64,000 nt of DNA from Nesterenkonia lacusekhoensis (GCF_017876395.1 NZ_JAGINX010000001.1:1116001-1180000); one strand, 5' to 3'. Positions 28,510-38,742 are shown, counted from the first letter of the stretch. Notes: generated by a model from the letters alone, not told the origin. Program-made: numbers and translations.

Positions 28510-29237
28510 TGGGGGACACCTTCCTTCGGCTGTGCGATGGAGCAGGCACTGGTCACCGGCTCCTCATCGGCGGACTGAGAGGTCCGCTGGCCTGCACCGA
28601 TGTACTGGGGCAGGGCTGATTTCAGTTCTTCGGCGATACGCTCGACCACGTCGGCCGGACGGACCGTGCGTCCGAGCTCGCGACTGATCGTGGTGGTGTC
28701 GGCGTCGCTGATCCCGCAGGGGATGATGTTCTCGAACGGGTCCAGGGAGTTGGAGCAGTTGAGGGCGAATCCGTGCAGCGTCACCGACTGGTGCACGCGG
28801 ATGCCCACTGCAGCGATCTTGCGGTCACGCAGACCGTCGGTGAGCCAGACCCCGGAGCGGCCCTCGACCCGCTGTCCCTGGATCCCATAGTCCTCGGCCA
28901 GCACCTTCATGATGACCCCTTCGAGGGTGCACACGTAGTCCTTGACCAGGGAGCGGTCGCGCAGCTGCAGGATGGGGTAGCCCACGAGCTGACCGCGACC
29001 GTGCCAGGTGATCTTGCCTCCGCGGTCCACATCGATCACCGGCGTCCCGTCTTTGGGACGGTCTGCCTCTTCGGTGCGCTTGCCGGCGGTGTAGACGTCG
29101 GAGTGCTCCAGCAGCAGGACAGTCGAGGGGGATGAACCCTCGCGGACGCTGGTGTGGAGATGACGCTGCAGCTCGAGTGCCTCGGTGTAGTCGACCAGTT
29201 CGGGGTCGAAGCCGAGGCGGCGAAGTTCGAGGTCCAT
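28506..29237 (-). CDS. lipB: Octanoyl-(acyl carrier protein):protein N-octanoyltransferase
   Basis: Transfers octanoate from ACP to lipoyl domains, the step before LipA. The 243-residue protein has [17 protein letters not shown] (76-92), Lys140 in [12 protein letters not shown] and the nucleophile Cys161 in [12 protein letters not shown]. The C-terminus has a short disordered tail. It is the first gene of the lipB-lipA operon and is divergent from the kinase gene across 146 bases in which I see no strong promoter or dyad. Confidence 0.94.
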   Translation of the reverse strand: MDLELRRLGFDPELVDYTEALELQRHLHTSVREGSSPSTVLLLEHSDVYTAGKRTEEADRPKDGTPVIDVDRGGKITWHGRGQLVGYPILQLRDRSLVKDYVCTLEGVIMKVLAEDYGIQGQRVEGRSGVWLTDGLRDRKIAAVGIRVHQSVTLHGFALNCSNSLDPFENIIPCGISDADTTTISRELGRTVRPADVVERIAEELKSALPQYIGAGQRTSQSADEEPVTSACSIAQPKEGVPQ

Positions 29238-29383
29238 GCCCCCAGCCTAAACCTTCAGAGCTTAGAGATGTGACCGCACCGACGCAATGGAAGGGGCGTC
29301 GCATCTGTGGAGAACGGCCTCGGAGCGCCAGCCCTGTGGAGAAGCGCAGCACCGTCGTCGAAGATTGGGGCAGTGTGGGCGTC

Positions 29384-31090
29384 ATGCAGAGCAATGATGA
29401 GACCCAGCGGCCCCCGACGGTGCCAGGCTTCTCGGTGCGGAGGCTGCTGGGCACCGGCGGCGCTGCCACCGTGTGGCTGATCAGACGGGCTGGCGCCGCC
29501 TCGCCTCAGATGCGCAGTCTGCCCGAAGAGATCGCACTGAAGCTGCCCCACGGGGCACCCGAACCCCACACGATTCCGAGGGCTGAGACCGATGCGCCCA
29601 CGCAGGCGCAGTCACAAGCCGCGCCCGAAGACATCAGGGCTGAGCTGCAGGCCATGGAGCCGCTGCGACACCCCCACATCGTGCGTGCCTACGGAGCAGT
29701 GCAGACGTCGCGGGGAACCGGCCTGCTCCTGGAGCCCTATACGGGTGGGTCGCTGAGTGCCCTGATCAGGGCAGAGGGCCGCATCGGCCCGGGCGAGCTG
29801 GTGACTGTGCTGAGTCCTGTCGCTGAGGCCACGGCCCATCTGCACGGGCTGGGCGCTGTCCACGGTGACATCTCAGCGGGAAACATACTGCTGGCCCCCG
29901 ACGGTCGTCCTGCACTGGCCGACTTAGGGGAGGCCCAGCTGCTGGGGACATCGCTCAGCGAGCGAGGGACACCCGGCTTCATGGCCCCGGAGCGTGAGGA
30001 CCTGATGCGCGAGAATCTGAGGCGCAGCCAGCAGGAGGAGCGCAGCCTCTCGCGCAGGCTGGCGCGTGATCTCGCCCCAGAAGCTGACGTGTATTCCTTG
30101 GCCGCCGTCTGCTGGTTCGCTCTCACCGGTGAGAGGCCACCGCGGGTACGGGAACGGATGCCGCTGAGCGCCCACTGCCCACAGGCCCCGCCCCGCCTGG
30201 TCAGACTGCTGGAGGAGGCCCTGGCCGAGCATCCGGAGGATCGCCCGAGCGCCGGTGAGTTCGCCCACGATCTCTTCAGAGCCGCACCTGCACAGCCGGT
30301 GGACCTGAGCGCCCACGTCGATGACGAGGTCCTGCCCGAACTGCCCACACGCCTGCCGGACCCTCAGGATGGTCCTCGCCTGCGCCTCAGCGGCGCTGTG
30401 CGCAGCAGAGCCGTGCTGGCCGCCGCTGCGGCTGCGCTGCTCCTCGGGCTCGGTGCAGCAGTGTGGTGGGGGACCTCAGGGGACGACGTCGCCGACTCGG
30501 CAGTCGGTCATGCTGGGGGAACCCGGGAAGCTGATGACCTCACGCCGGACCCGGAGGCGGCAGACACGCCGGAGGCCCACGAGGCCCTGGAGCTGCTGGC
30601 CCAGGACGAGCCGGTGGACGCCCTGGACGGCATCGTGGAACTGCGCTCGGAGGCACTCAGCGATCCCAGCTCAGACCTTCCGCAGACATACACAGTGGAT
30701 GACTCCCCGGCGCTCACCGCTGAGCGCGAGCTGATGGACACTCTCCATGCCTCCCAGATCACCTATGAGGATCCCGCGCTGCGGATCGAGCCCCTCGACG
30801 GCACTGCGGAGGCCCCCACCACCGGGGACTCGCATGAGATCGTCGCAGCCGCCGAGGACGAGTCTGTCCTGGACGTCCGCGTCAGTGTCTACGACGTCCG
30901 CACTGACCAGCTGCACAGCCAGGACGTGAGGCTGGTCCTGCACCGCGTCGAGGGCAGCTGGCTCCTCTACGAGGTCCAAGATCTGGACCCTCTGGGGGTC
31001 GACGCCGGGGACCAGAGCAGGCCGGAGACCGAGAGCGGGCCCGATGGACGGCGCAGGCCGGACGGCGAGGCCGGAGCCGATGGAGCATGA
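29384..31090 (+). CDS. Membrane-anchored serine/threonine protein kinase, atypical catalytic loop
   Basis: Eukaryotic-type kinase with a cytoplasmic catalytic domain, one transmembrane helix (about 343-363) and an extracytoplasmic domain of about 200 residues. Kinase landmarks: Gly loop GTGGAATVWL (23-32), Lys53, HGDISAGN at 160-167 where HRDxxxxN is usual, DLG at 180-182 instead of DFG, and APE at 201-203. About 30 unusual residues sit between the beta-3 Lys and helix C. The HGD and DLG changes may lower activity without abolishing it. The acidic sensor-like C-terminus has no PASTA repeats. ATG 29384 is chosen; GTG 29375 is an alternative. Confidence 0.82.
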   Translation: MQSNDETQRPPTVPGFSVRRLLGTGGAATVWLIRRAGAASPQMRSLPEEIALKLPHGAPEPHTIPRAETDAPTQAQSQAAPEDIRAELQAMEPLRHPHIVRAYGAVQTSRGTGLLLEPYTGGSLSALIRAEGRIGPGELVTVLSPVAEATAHLHGLGAVHGDISAGNILLAPDGRPALADLGEAQLLGTSLSERGTPGFMAPEREDLMRENLRRSQQEERSLSRRLARDLAPEADVYSLAAVCWFALTGERPPRVRERMPLSAHCPQAPPRLVRLLEEALAEHPEDRPSAGEFAHDLFRAAPAQPVDLSAHVDDEVLPELPTRLPDPQDGPRLRLSGAVRSRAVLAAAAAALLLGLGAAVWWGTSGDDVADSAVGHAGGTREADDLTPDPEAADTPEAHEALELLAQDEPVDALDGIVELRSEALSDPSSDLPQTYTVDDSPALTAERELMDTLHASQITYEDPALRIEPLDGTAEAPTTGDSHEIVAAAEDESVLDVRVSVYDVRTDQLHSQDVRLVLHRVEGSWLLYEVQDLDPLGVDAGDQSRPETESGPDGRRRPDGEAGADGA

Positions 31091-31135
31091 GTGCGGGGGC
31101 TCGACGGTCGCCGCTTCGATCGTGGGCGCAGACAG

Positions 31136-31171
31136 CTGTGGGGGCCTGCTCACACGAGCGGGCCCCCACAG
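31136..31171. terminator. Bidirectional hairpin terminator between kinase and sucB
   Basis: A 16-bp stem with one T-G pair and an ACAC loop; outer arms are CTGTGGGGGCC and GGCCCCCACAG. It is centred in the 110-base gap between the convergent kinase and sucB genes and could end both transcripts. Confidence 0.75.
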
Positions 31172-31200
31172 GGACAGACGACTTCAGAGGAAGTCGGGGA

Positions 31201-33003
31201 TCACAGCCCCAGCTGCGCCTCGAAGTTGCCCTCCTCCAGACGCGCCTTCAGCGTCTGCAGGAAGCGGCCGGCGTCCGCGCCGTCCACGATCCGGTGATCG
31301 TAGGTCAGCGAGAGGTACATCAGGTGGCGGATTCCGATGGTGTCGTTGCCATCAGCATCGGTGACCACCTTGGGACGCTTCTCGATGGTGCCGGTGCCCA
31401 GGATGGCGACCTGGGGCTGGTTGATGATCGGAGTGTCGAACAGCGCGCCCACCGAACCGATGTTGGTGATGGTGAACGTGCCGCCGGCCAGCTCCTCCGG
31501 GCCGATCTTGCCGTCACGGGTGCGACCGGCCACGTCGGTGATCTTCTTGGCCAGCCCGGCCATGGAGAGGTCGCCCGCGTCGGAGATCACGGGGACCAGC
31601 AGGCCCTTCTCCGTGTCCACGGCGAAGGCCAGGTGCTCAGCGTCGTGGTGGACGATCTCCTGCGAATCCTCGTGGTACTCGGCGTTCAGCTTGGGGTGCT
31701 GCTTGAGTCCCTCCGTGACTGCCGTAGCGATGAACGGAAGGTAGGTCAGGTTCACACCGTTCTGCTCCTTGAAGGACGCCTTCGCCTTGGCACGCAGGTT
31801 CACGATGCGGGTCATGTCGACCTCCTGCACCTGCGTCAGCTGGGCCGAGACCTCCAGGGACTCCTTCATCCGCCGGGCGATGACCTGGCGGATGCGCGGT
31901 GCCTTCTCTGTCGTGCCGCGCTTGGTGGTGTCCACCTCGACCTTCGGCGCAGGCTTCGAGCCCTCGCCGCCGGCCGGTGCCGACTCAGCCGGGGCCGAGG
32001 ACTTCTTCGTCTCGGCCGCGTCCAGGACATCCTGCTTGCGGATGCGGCCACCCACGCCGGTGCCCTTGACCGAGGAGAGGTCGATGCCCTCCTGCTTGGC
32101 CAGCTTACGCACCAGCGGAGTCACATATCCCTCCCCCGAGGAGGACGAAGCAGCCGAGGAGGACGACGCCGGTGCGGGCTTCTCCTCAGCCTGTGGGGCC
32201 TCCTGCTTCGGCTCCTGCTTGGGGGCCTCCTCCTGCTTGGGCGCTTCCTCCTGGGCAGGTGCGGCCTCGGCCTGCGGCTCCTCAGCAGGCGCCTGCTCTT
32301 CGGCAGACTTCTCCTCAGCCGGCTCCTCCTGAGCGGGTGCCGATCCGCCTGCGGAGGCGCCCGAACCCACCAGGGCCAGCACAGCGCCGACTTCGACGGA
32401 CTCGTCCTCGCTGACCTTCAGCTCCTGGACGGTTCCGGCGACGGGGGAGGGAACCTCGGTGTCCACCTTGTCGGTGGAGACCTCGAGCAGCGGCTGGTCG
32501 ACGTCGACCTCGTCGCCGACCTCCACCAGCCAGCGGGTGACAGTGCCTTCTGTCACCGACTCACCGAGGGCTGGCAGGGTGACCTCCTGAGCATCACCCG
32601 ACGGGGCAGAGTCGGAGGAGGACTCAGTGTCCTCTGCCGGGCTCTGCTCCTCTGCGACAGCCTCGGCTCCGCCGGCCTCACCGGCGGCCGGGGTGGGGGC
32701 CTCCTCCTCAGCCTCGGCGGGCTCCTCGCTCTGCTGGGCAGGTTCCTCGGAACCGCCGCCGGAGCTGCCGTCGCCGATCTTGACCAGCGGTGCGCCGACC
32801 TCGACGGTCTCGTCCTCGCTGACCAGCAGCTCCTCGATGGTGCCGGCGGCGGGGGAGGGGACCTCGGTGTCCACCTTGTCGGTGGAGACCTCGACGATCG
32901 GCTGGTCGACCTCGACCTCGTCACCGACTTCGACGAGCCAACGGGTCACAGTGCCTTCGGTGACGGATTCACCGAGGGCCGGAAGATTTACAGTCTCAGA
33001 CAT
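31201..33003 (-). CDS. sucB: 2-oxoglutarate dehydrogenase E2 (dihydrolipoamide acyltransferase), two lipoyl domains
   Basis: E2 core of an alpha-ketoacid dehydrogenase complex. The 600-residue protein has two lipoyl domains (about 1-76 and 130-205), both with the lipoylated lysine in [12 protein letters not shown], Ala/Pro/Glu-rich linkers, a peripheral subunit-binding domain ([19 protein letters not shown]) and a catalytic domain ending in [15 protein letters not shown] (active-site His and Asp). The two lipoyl domains are close copies, suggesting internal duplication. In actinobacteria this family serves both pyruvate and 2-oxoglutarate complexes, so substrate is not certain. It is downstream of lpd on the same strand (35-base gap). 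Confidence 0.9.
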   Translation of the reverse strand: MSETVNLPALGESVTEGTVTRWLVEVGDEVEVDQPIVEVSTDKVDTEVPSPAAGTIEELLVSEDETVEVGAPLVKIGDGSSGGGSEEPAQQSEEPAEAEEEAPTPAAGEAGGAEAVAEEQSPAEDTESSSDSAPSGDAQEVTLPALGESVTEGTVTRWLVEVGDEVDVDQPLLEVSTDKVDTEVPSPVAGTVQELKVSEDESVEVGAVLALVGSGASAGGSAPAQEEPAEEKSAEEQAPAEEPQAEAAPAQEEAPKQEEAPKQEPKQEAPQAEEKPAPASSSSAASSSSGEGYVTPLVRKLAKQEGIDLSSVKGTGVGGRIRKQDVLDAAETKKSSAPAESAPAGGEGSKPAPKVEVDTTKRGTTEKAPRIRQVIARRMKESLEVSAQLTQVQEVDMTRIVNLRAKAKASFKEQNGVNLTYLPFIATAVTEGLKQHPKLNAEYHEDSQEIVHHDAEHLAFAVDTEKGLLVPVISDAGDLSMAGLAKKITDVAGRTRDGKIGPEELAGGTFTITNIGSVGALFDTPIINQPQVAILGTGTIEKRPKVVTDADGNDTIGIRHLMYLSLTYDHRIVDGADAGRFLQTLKARLEEGNFEAQLGL

Positions 33004-33038
33004 TGTGTCCGACTCCTAGTCGTCTCGTTTGGGTGGAC

Positions 33039-34412
33039 TCAGCCGTGCAGCGGGTGGCCGAAGAGGGCCATGGCGGCTTCGCCGAGGGCCTCATTCTGGG
33101 TCGGGTGGGCATGGACGAGGGTGGCCACATCCTCGGGGTAGGCCTCCCAGTTGACGATGAGCTGGGCCTCACCGATCTGCTCACCGATGCGGGTGCCGAT
33201 GCCGTGGACGCCCACGATCGGACCGCCCTTGACGCCGACCATCTTGATGATGCCGCCGGTGCCGAGGATGGAGGACTTGCCGTTGCCGGCCAGGTTGTAT
33301 TCGGTGATCTCGACCTGGTCCTTGCCGAACTGCTCCTCAGCCTTGGGCTGGGTGTAGCCGACAGACATGATCTCAGGCTCGCAGAAGGTGACCTTCGGGA
33401 TGTTGATGTCCTCGACGATCACCGGGTTGTTGCCCACGATCTCCTCGGCGACGAAGATGCCCTGCTGGTAGCCGCGGTGCGCGAGCTGCAGACCGGGCAC
33501 GATGTCGCCGATGGCGTAGATGTTGCCGACGCCGGTGTGGAGGCGCTCGTCGGTGATGACGAAGCCTCGGTCCAGGGTGATGCCCTGCTCCTCGAAGCCC
33601 AGGCCTTCGGTGACGGGGCCGCGGCCCACAGCGATCAGGCAGATCTCAGCCTCAAAGGTCTTGCCGTCCTCCAGCGTGACCTTCACGCCGTCGGAGGTCT
33701 CCTCGACGGACTTGAAGAAGGTCCCGAGATTGGACTTGATGCCGCGCTTCTTGAAGGAGCGCTCGAGCTGCTTGATGATCGAGGGATCCTCGTTGGGGAC
33801 CAGAGTGGGCAGGCCCTCGATGATGGTCACCTCAGTGCCGTAGGAGGTCCAGGCAGAGGCGAACTCACAGCCGATGACACCGCCGCCCAGGACGATGGCC
33901 GACTTCGGAGTGCGCTCCAGCTCCAGAGCCTCTGTGGAGGTGATGATCTTGCCCGAGAGGGGCAGGCCCATCGTCTTGGAGGTGGAGCCGGTGGCCAGCA
34001 CGATGTTCTTGGCCCGGTAGCGGGTGCCGCCGACCTCGACCGCATCCTGAGAGACGAGCTTGCCCTCGCCCTCGATGACCTGAACCTTGCGCATCTTCAG
34101 CAGGCCGGTGAGACCCTTGTGCTTACCGGCGACGATGCCGTCCTTGTACTCCTTGACCTTGGCCATGTCGATGCCCTCGAAGGTCATCTTCACGCCGTAC
34201 TTCTCCGACTCCTTGGCCTCATCGGCGAGCTCGGCTGCGTGCAGATATGCCTTCGTGGGGATGCATCCGGTGTGCAGGCAGGTTCCGCCCAGCTTGGACT
34301 TCTCGACCAGGCCGACGGTCAGTCCGTGCTGGACGGAGCGCAGCGCTGCGGCGTAGCCGGCGCTGCCGCCGCCGAGGACGAGTACGTCGAATTCCTGAGG
34401 CTGATCAGCCAC
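33039..34412 (-). CDS. lpdA: Dihydrolipoyl dehydrogenase (E3)
   Basis: FAD enzyme that reoxidises dihydrolipoamide on E2 with NAD+. The 457-residue protein has the FAD site VLVLGGGSAGYAAAL, the redox disulfide Cys45-Cys50 in GGTCLHTGCIPTK, an NAD site (AIVLGGGVIGCEFASAW) and the C-terminal catalytic HAHPTQNEAL with His-Glu. All key residues are present. It sits between pepA and sucB on one strand, so it is probably read with sucB. Confidence 0.95.
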   Translation of the reverse strand: MADQPQEFDVLVLGGGSAGYAAALRSVQHGLTVGLVEKSKLGGTCLHTGCIPTKAYLHAAELADEAKESEKYGVKMTFEGIDMAKVKEYKDGIVAGKHKGLTGLLKMRKVQVIEGEGKLVSQDAVEVGGTRYRAKNIVLATGSTSKTMGLPLSGKIITSTEALELERTPKSAIVLGGGVIGCEFASAWTSYGTEVTIIEGLPTLVPNEDPSIIKQLERSFKKRGIKSNLGTFFKSVEETSDGVKVTLEDGKTFEAEICLIAVGRGPVTEGLGFEEQGITLDRGFVITDERLHTGVGNIYAIGDIVPGLQLAHRGYQQGIFVAEEIVGNNPVIVEDINIPKVTFCEPEIMSVGYTQPKAEEQFGKDQVEITEYNLAGNGKSSILGTGGIIKMVGVKGGPIVGVHGIGTRIGEQIGEAQLIVNWEAYPEDVATLVHAHPTQNEALGEAAMALFGHPLHG

Positions 34413-34488
34413 GGTGTTCTCCCTTGGGTTGCATGAGAATTGATGTCGATTTCTCTGAGTTTCAGCTTATCAGCGGCGCAGGGGGCGC

Positions 34489-36078
34489 TCAGCGTCCGAT
34501 GGACTCCAGGTAGCTGATCAGCGTACGGACCATGACACCGGTTCCGGACTTGGCGGTGTAGCCGTAGGGGCTCTTCTCGTTGAAGGCCGGTCCAGCGATG
34601 TCGACGTGCGCCCAGGGGATCCGGCCGGCGTCCGGATCCAGAGAGGAAGCCTCGGCGTCGGACCGTTCGCCCACGAACTCGCGCAGGAACGCGGCCGCGT
34701 TGAGCATGCCGCCGAAGCGGTCCCCGGTGTTGGTCAGGTCGGCCACATCGGAGTCGAAGCCGGAGCGTGCCTCCTCCGGGATGGGCATGGGCCACAGAGA
34801 CTCTCCGACCTGCTGCGATGCTTCGAACAGGGCGGTGCGCAGCCCCTCCTCGCCCATGACGCCGCTGGTGCGCACGCCCAGGGAGACCATCTGGGCCCCG
34901 GTGAGAGTGGCGATGTCGATGATCGCGTCCGGGTTCTCCTGCGAGGCGGCCACCAGCCCGTCCGCCATGACCAGGCGGCCTTCGGCGTCGGTGTTGAGCA
35001 CCTCGACTGTCTTGCCTCCGTAGATGGTGATGACGTCCTCGGGGCGCTGGGCAGTGTCAGAGGGCATGTTCTCGGCCAGACACAGCCAGCCGGTGACCTT
35101 CACCGGCAGGTCGAGGTCCGCAGCGGCACGCACGACGGCGGTCACAGCGGCCGCACCGGCCATGTCCAGCTTCATCGTGGTCATCGCATTGGCGGGCTTC
35201 AGCGAGAGTCCGCCGGAGTCGAAGGTGATCCCCTTGCCCACCAGAGAGATATGCGCCACAGGCTTGGAGGGGGAGTGCTCCAGCCGCACCAGGCGGGGCT
35301 TGCGTGCGGAGCCGCTGCCCACACCCAGGATGCCCCCGAAGCCCTCCTTCTCCAAGGCCTTCTCGTCCCAGACCTTGGCCTTGAGCTTCGGTGCTCTGGT
35401 GGTGCCGCCTCCCTGAGCGGGGGCCTTGGTGCGGCCTGCCAGCTCTTCGGCGATCTCGGCGAAGGATTCGGGGTACAGGTGGCTCGGGGGAGTGTTGACC
35501 AGATCCCGGGTGGCGCGCACGGCTGCACCGATCACGGCCGCCCGATCCAGAGCCGGGCGGGTGTGACGGTCCTTCAGGTCTGTCAGGATGCTGATCGCAC
35601 CGACCGGGGTCTTCGACTTCGCCTCTTCGGAGCTGCGGAAGTGGTTGAAGGAGTAGGCCCCGATGGCTGCGCCCTCTGCGATCGCGGCGACCTGCTCAGC
35701 GCTCGAGGCCGGCAATGCGAGGGCGACGGAATCGGCGCTGCTGAGCTGACGCACCGCTGAGCCGGCGGCTCGGCGCAGCGCTTCCAGGGACACGCCGCCG
35801 GTGGGCTCACCGGTGAGCGGCCCCACGCCGATCAGCACCAGGGTCTCGGACTTGAAGCCGTCGACTCCGGGCAGCCGCAGCAACTGGTCAGCGGCGCCCG
35901 AGGCGCCGAGGGCCTTGAGCGAGTCGGCCACGCTCTTGGCTGCCTTGTCGGCCAGGGGGTTGGGGAGAAGGATCGGGCCCTGCGGACCCTTGGCGACGCC
36001 GAGGACGAGAGCGTCGGCGTCGGTCTTCTCCACGGAGCTGGAGACGGCGGTCAGTGTGGGATGGAAGTCGTTGATCAC
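34489..36078 (-). CDS. pepA: Leucyl aminopeptidase (M17)
   Basis: Hexameric two-metal aminopeptidase. The 529-residue protein has a variable N-terminal macro-like domain and the C-terminal catalytic domain with GKGITFDSGGLSLKP, the MTTMKLDMAGAAAV segment and the M17 signature NTDAEGRLVMADGL, which carry the metal-binding Asp, Lys and Glu. Length is usual. It precedes lpd by 76 bases on the same strand. A TAGGAT hexamer about 60 bases upstream of the start on the - strand could be its -10. Confidence 0.94.
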   Translation of the reverse strand: MINDFHPTLTAVSSSVEKTDADALVLGVAKGPQGPILLPNPLADKAAKSVADSLKALGASGAADQLLRLPGVDGFKSETLVLIGVGPLTGEPTGGVSLEALRRAAGSAVRQLSSADSVALALPASSAEQVAAIAEGAAIGAYSFNHFRSSEEAKSKTPVGAISILTDLKDRHTRPALDRAAVIGAAVRATRDLVNTPPSHLYPESFAEIAEELAGRTKAPAQGGGTTRAPKLKAKVWDEKALEKEGFGGILGVGSGSARKPRLVRLEHSPSKPVAHISLVGKGITFDSGGLSLKPANAMTTMKLDMAGAAAVTAVVRAAADLDLPVKVTGWLCLAENMPSDTAQRPEDVITIYGGKTVEVLNTDAEGRLVMADGLVAASQENPDAIIDIATLTGAQMVSLGVRTSGVMGEEGLRTALFEASQQVGESLWPMPIPEEARSGFDSDVADLTNTGDRFGGMLNAAAFLREFVGERSDAEASSLDPDAGRIPWAHVDIAGPAFNEKSPYGYTAKSGTGVMVRTLISYLESIGR

Positions 36079-36164
36079 GTCTGTCCTGTCTGATCCCCAC
36101 CAGGGGACCGAATCGGTCGAACCTCTTTATCCGAGTCGATCCTATCCACAATCATCTGCGCCGG

Positions 36165-36190
36165 GGAATGCCGCGCCTATGCCCTGCGTT
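36165..36190 (+). promoter_or_regulatory. SigR-type promoter motif upstream of PAC2 gene
   Basis: GGAAT at 36165-36169 and GTT at 36188-36190 (GTTG) are spaced by 18 bases, the SigR/SigH consensus; a G precedes the GGAAT as in the extended consensus. Transcription would start near 36197, giving a leader of about 44 bases. Confidence 0.5.
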
Positions 36191-36240
36191 GTGCCCCGGA
36201 CAGACGCACCGGCAAGCCTGTGCGGAGAGGAGAATGCGCT

Positions 36241-37257
36241 GTGAGAGACCCTTTGGACCTTCTGCATGTGTACCCGGCTGAACCGGGTTTCGTCGGCCAG
36301 GATGAGACCGGCGAAGGTGTCTACGACTACACCCTGCCTGACGGTGCTGTGCGGGCCGAAGGCGGTGACCTGATGCTGCGCGACGCCTCCGGCGCCTCTG
36401 AGGAGCGTCGGGACCTCAACATGCTCGTCTCCTGGGCGGGCCACGGCGATGCAGGCACGCTGAGCGAACAGCTCACCGATTCGCTGCTGAGCACGCTGCC
36501 GCACCGGCAGCTGGCCAGCTTCGACGCCGATTCGCTCTTCGACTACCGCACCCGGCGGCCGCAGGTGACGTTCTCCGAGAGTCGCTTCTCCGACTATCGC
36601 GGACCACATCTCGACCTCTACGAGGTGCGGGACTCCCAGGGCCAGCCGTTTCTGCTGCTCACCGGTGATGAGCCTGACTTCCAATGGGAGCGGGTCTCCG
36701 AAGCGGTGCTGGAGCTGATCGACCGCCTGGGCGTGCAGCTGGTGGTCGTGGTGGATTCCCTCGGCCTGCCGGTCCCGCACACCCGACCATTGGGACTGAC
36801 CGCCCACGGCAATCGCGAGGATCTCATCGAAGGCATCTCCACCTGGGCCCCCACGGCTCAGCTGGAGGCCGGCTTCGGGCAGGTCCTGGAGATGCGGATC
36901 GACGAGTCCGGCCACGATGTGGTCGGCTACACCATCCATGTGCCCCATTACTTGGCCAACGGGAAGTATCCGCAGGTTGCTGTGGCGGCCCTGGAGTACT
37001 CAGGTGCGGCTCTGGAGCTGATGCTCCCCACTGACGAGCTGCGCGAGTCCGCCCGGCTGGTGGACCAGGACGTGAGTCGTCAGGTGGAGCAGAACTCCGA
37101 GATCCAGGCACTGGTCGCTCGGCTGGAGAAGAACTTCGATGAGCATGCCGGCACAGAGCAGCGCTCTCTGCTGGTCAAGAACGACGACGCCGTCCCCGAC
37201 GCGGAGGAGCTCGGCGCGGCCGCCGAGGCGTATCTTCGCAACCAGAGTCAGGACTGA
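36241..37257 (+). CDS. PAC2-family protein (proteasome-assembly-chaperone-like)
   Basis: Member of the PAC2 superfamily found across Actinobacteria; the eukaryotic relatives assemble proteasomes, but the bacterial role is not settled. The 338-residue product has MLVSWAGHGDAG, a central DYRTRRPQVTFSESRFSDY, LLLTGDEPDFQWERVSEAV and a GLTAHGNRED motif, followed by an acidic tail. I chose GTG 36241, preceded by GGAGAGGAG at proper spacing; an in-frame GTG at 36220 would place that site inside the gene. It is preceded by a SigR-type promoter motif. Confidence 0.83.
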   Translation: MRDPLDLLHVYPAEPGFVGQDETGEGVYDYTLPDGAVRAEGGDLMLRDASGASEERRDLNMLVSWAGHGDAGTLSEQLTDSLLSTLPHRQLASFDADSLFDYRTRRPQVTFSESRFSDYRGPHLDLYEVRDSQGQPFLLLTGDEPDFQWERVSEAVLELIDRLGVQLVVVVDSLGLPVPHTRPLGLTAHGNREDLIEGISTWAPTAQLEAGFGQVLEMRIDESGHDVVGYTIHVPHYLANGKYPQVAVAALEYSGAALELMLPTDELRESARLVDQDVSRQVEQNSEIQALVARLEKNFDEHAGTEQRSLLVKNDDAVPDAEELGAAAEAYLRNQSQD

Positions 37258-37359
37258 TTTCCTCCACAGCCCAGCGTGCGGCTCACCTGCCGCGCGCGGC
37301 TCTCCACAGCTGCGCCTCAGTTCGGCGGGAGCAGCCTGCCGTCGGCACAGACTGGCGGC

Positions 37360-38742
37360 ATGGATACACAGACACCCCTCTCACTGAACCGGCCCGGGGA
37401 AGCCTTGGCCCTGATCAGCTGGACCTTCGGGTTCCTTCCGAAGAATTCCCTCGTGGTCATCGGCCTGGATCAGGGGACCACCGGCGGCCATCTGCGCGTG
37501 GATCTTCCCGCGGGCGCCGCACAGGCGCCGGCGGAGAACCTGAGCGACTTCGCCGACAGCATCGCAGAATGTCTGCTCGGCGCCGGTGCCTCGCCCGTGC
37601 CTGAGGCGGCGCTGGTGCTGCTCTTCGCCCCGGAGGAGGCGGAACCCGGCCAGCGTCCCTATGGAGGGATGCTGGAGGCGCTGAAGGTGTCCTTCGCCAC
37701 ACGGGGTGAGGCTCCGATCGTCCACACCTGGTACGTCGGCGGGGACCGCATCCGAGACTATGACTGCGCTGATCGTCGCTGCTGCGGGTATCCCGGCCTG
37801 GACGTGCGGCGGGAGATGGATGCTGTCCTGCAGGACCATCCGCTCTTCGCCGTGCAGGGCCGGGGTAGACCTCGAGGCGGGCCTGTACCGGCGGCTCAGG
37901 GCCCGGAGGCTGTGGTCCGCTGGTTCGAGTCGTCTCCCCTCGAGACGGGGATGCCGACGGGAGAGGTGCTCTACAGCCGCGAGGAGGTGCAGCAGCTGCG
38001 CGAAGATGTCGCCGCCCACAGGAAACGGTTCGACTCCATGGCCGCCCAGGACGGGCGCCCTCCCTATGTCTGTGCTGCGGCCTGGGACGCTGCGATCTCG
38101 CGCACTGAGGTCAGCGGCTCCGCCGGATGGCTGGCGGAGTGCCCGGACCAGTTGGCCGCCATGCTGACCGCTGTGACCGACAGTGGGCTGCGTGATGCGA
38201 TCATTCCGATGGCGGCGTTGGACTTCGACACGGCCCTGTGCGGGTACCTGGTGCTCTCAGCAGGGCCACGATCCGGTCGTCATCGGGAGAAGATCGCCGA
38301 ACTTCTCGGGCGCGAAGGGCGACCGGCTCCGGGGGACCTCGATGCCGCGGTGGAGGACTTCCAGGCGGCGTTCCTGGGGGACACGGGTCGGCGGCCGGAC
38401 TGGGCGCGCATCGATGCGCTTGAGATGGTGCTGAGAATGGCCCATGCCTTCGGGGACGCCCCGGCGCGCTCTCACATCCTCAGCCTTATGGTCTGGGTGG
38501 AGTGGGCCCGTGGACGCGGCAGCATCGCCGGGGCGTACGCCGACCGCTGCGTGGAGAGGTATCCGCAGAACCGCTTGGCCCAGCTGCTGAGCCGCTATAT
38601 GGATGTGGGTGGCATCTGTCCCTGGGCTCAGGTCAAACAGCACAGTTGGAGCTGGAGCAACTATGAGCAGGGGAAATCTGTTCGAAAATTTCTGAGCGGG
38701 AGCGGGAATGAACAGAGCTCCAGCTCCGTTATGGCATGCTGA
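37360..38742 (+). CDS. DUF4192-family protein
   Basis: Conserved actinobacterial protein of unknown role. The 460-residue product opens with NRPGEALALISWTFGFLPKNSLVVIGL, the DUF4192 signature, followed by RVDLPAGAAQAP, VHTWYVGGDRIRDYDCADRRCCG (read in two parts: a Tyr/Asp stretch and the C-C pair) and an alpha-helical C-terminus. No membrane helices. I chose ATG 37360 because DUF4192 starts there; an in-frame start at 37276 adds 28 unrelated residues. The 3' end contains a SigR-type promoter motif that may drive sigA. Confidence 0.83.
   Translation: MDTQTPLSLNRPGEALALISWTFGFLPKNSLVVIGLDQGTTGGHLRVDLPAGAAQAPAENLSDFADSIAECLLGAGASPVPEAALVLLFAPEEAEPGQRPYGGMLEALKVSFATRGEAPIVHTWYVGGDRIRDYDCADRRCCGYPGLDVRREMDAVLQDHPLFAVQGRGRPRGGPVPAAQGPEAVVRWFESSPLETGMPTGEVLYSREEVQQLREDVAAHRKRFDSMAAQDGRPPYVCAAAWDAAISRTEVSGSAGWLAECPDQLAAMLTAVTDSGLRDAIIPMAALDFDTALCGYLVLSAGPRSGRHREKIAELLGREGRPAPGDLDAAVEDFQAAFLGDTGRRPDWARIDALEMVLRMAHAFGDAPARSHILSLMVWVEWARGRGSIAGAYADRCVERYPQNRLAQLLSRYMDVGGICPWAQVKQHSWSWSNYEQGKSVRKFLSGSGNEQSSSSVMAC
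38705..38730 (+). promoter_or_regulatory. SigR-type promoter motif upstream of sigA
   Basis: GGAAT at 38705-38709 (GGGAAT with the preceding G) is followed after 18 bases by GTT at 38728-38730, inside the end of the DUF4192 gene. The leader to the sigA GTG would be about 158 bases. In Streptomyces coelicolor the orthologue hrdB has a SigR-dependent promoter, which supports this call. Confidence 0.55.

Noticed and set aside
31087-33141. Long open frame of 684 codons opposite sucB
   Set aside because: It mirrors the Ala/Glu/Pro-rich codons of sucB, has no family motif and is a GC-skew shadow.
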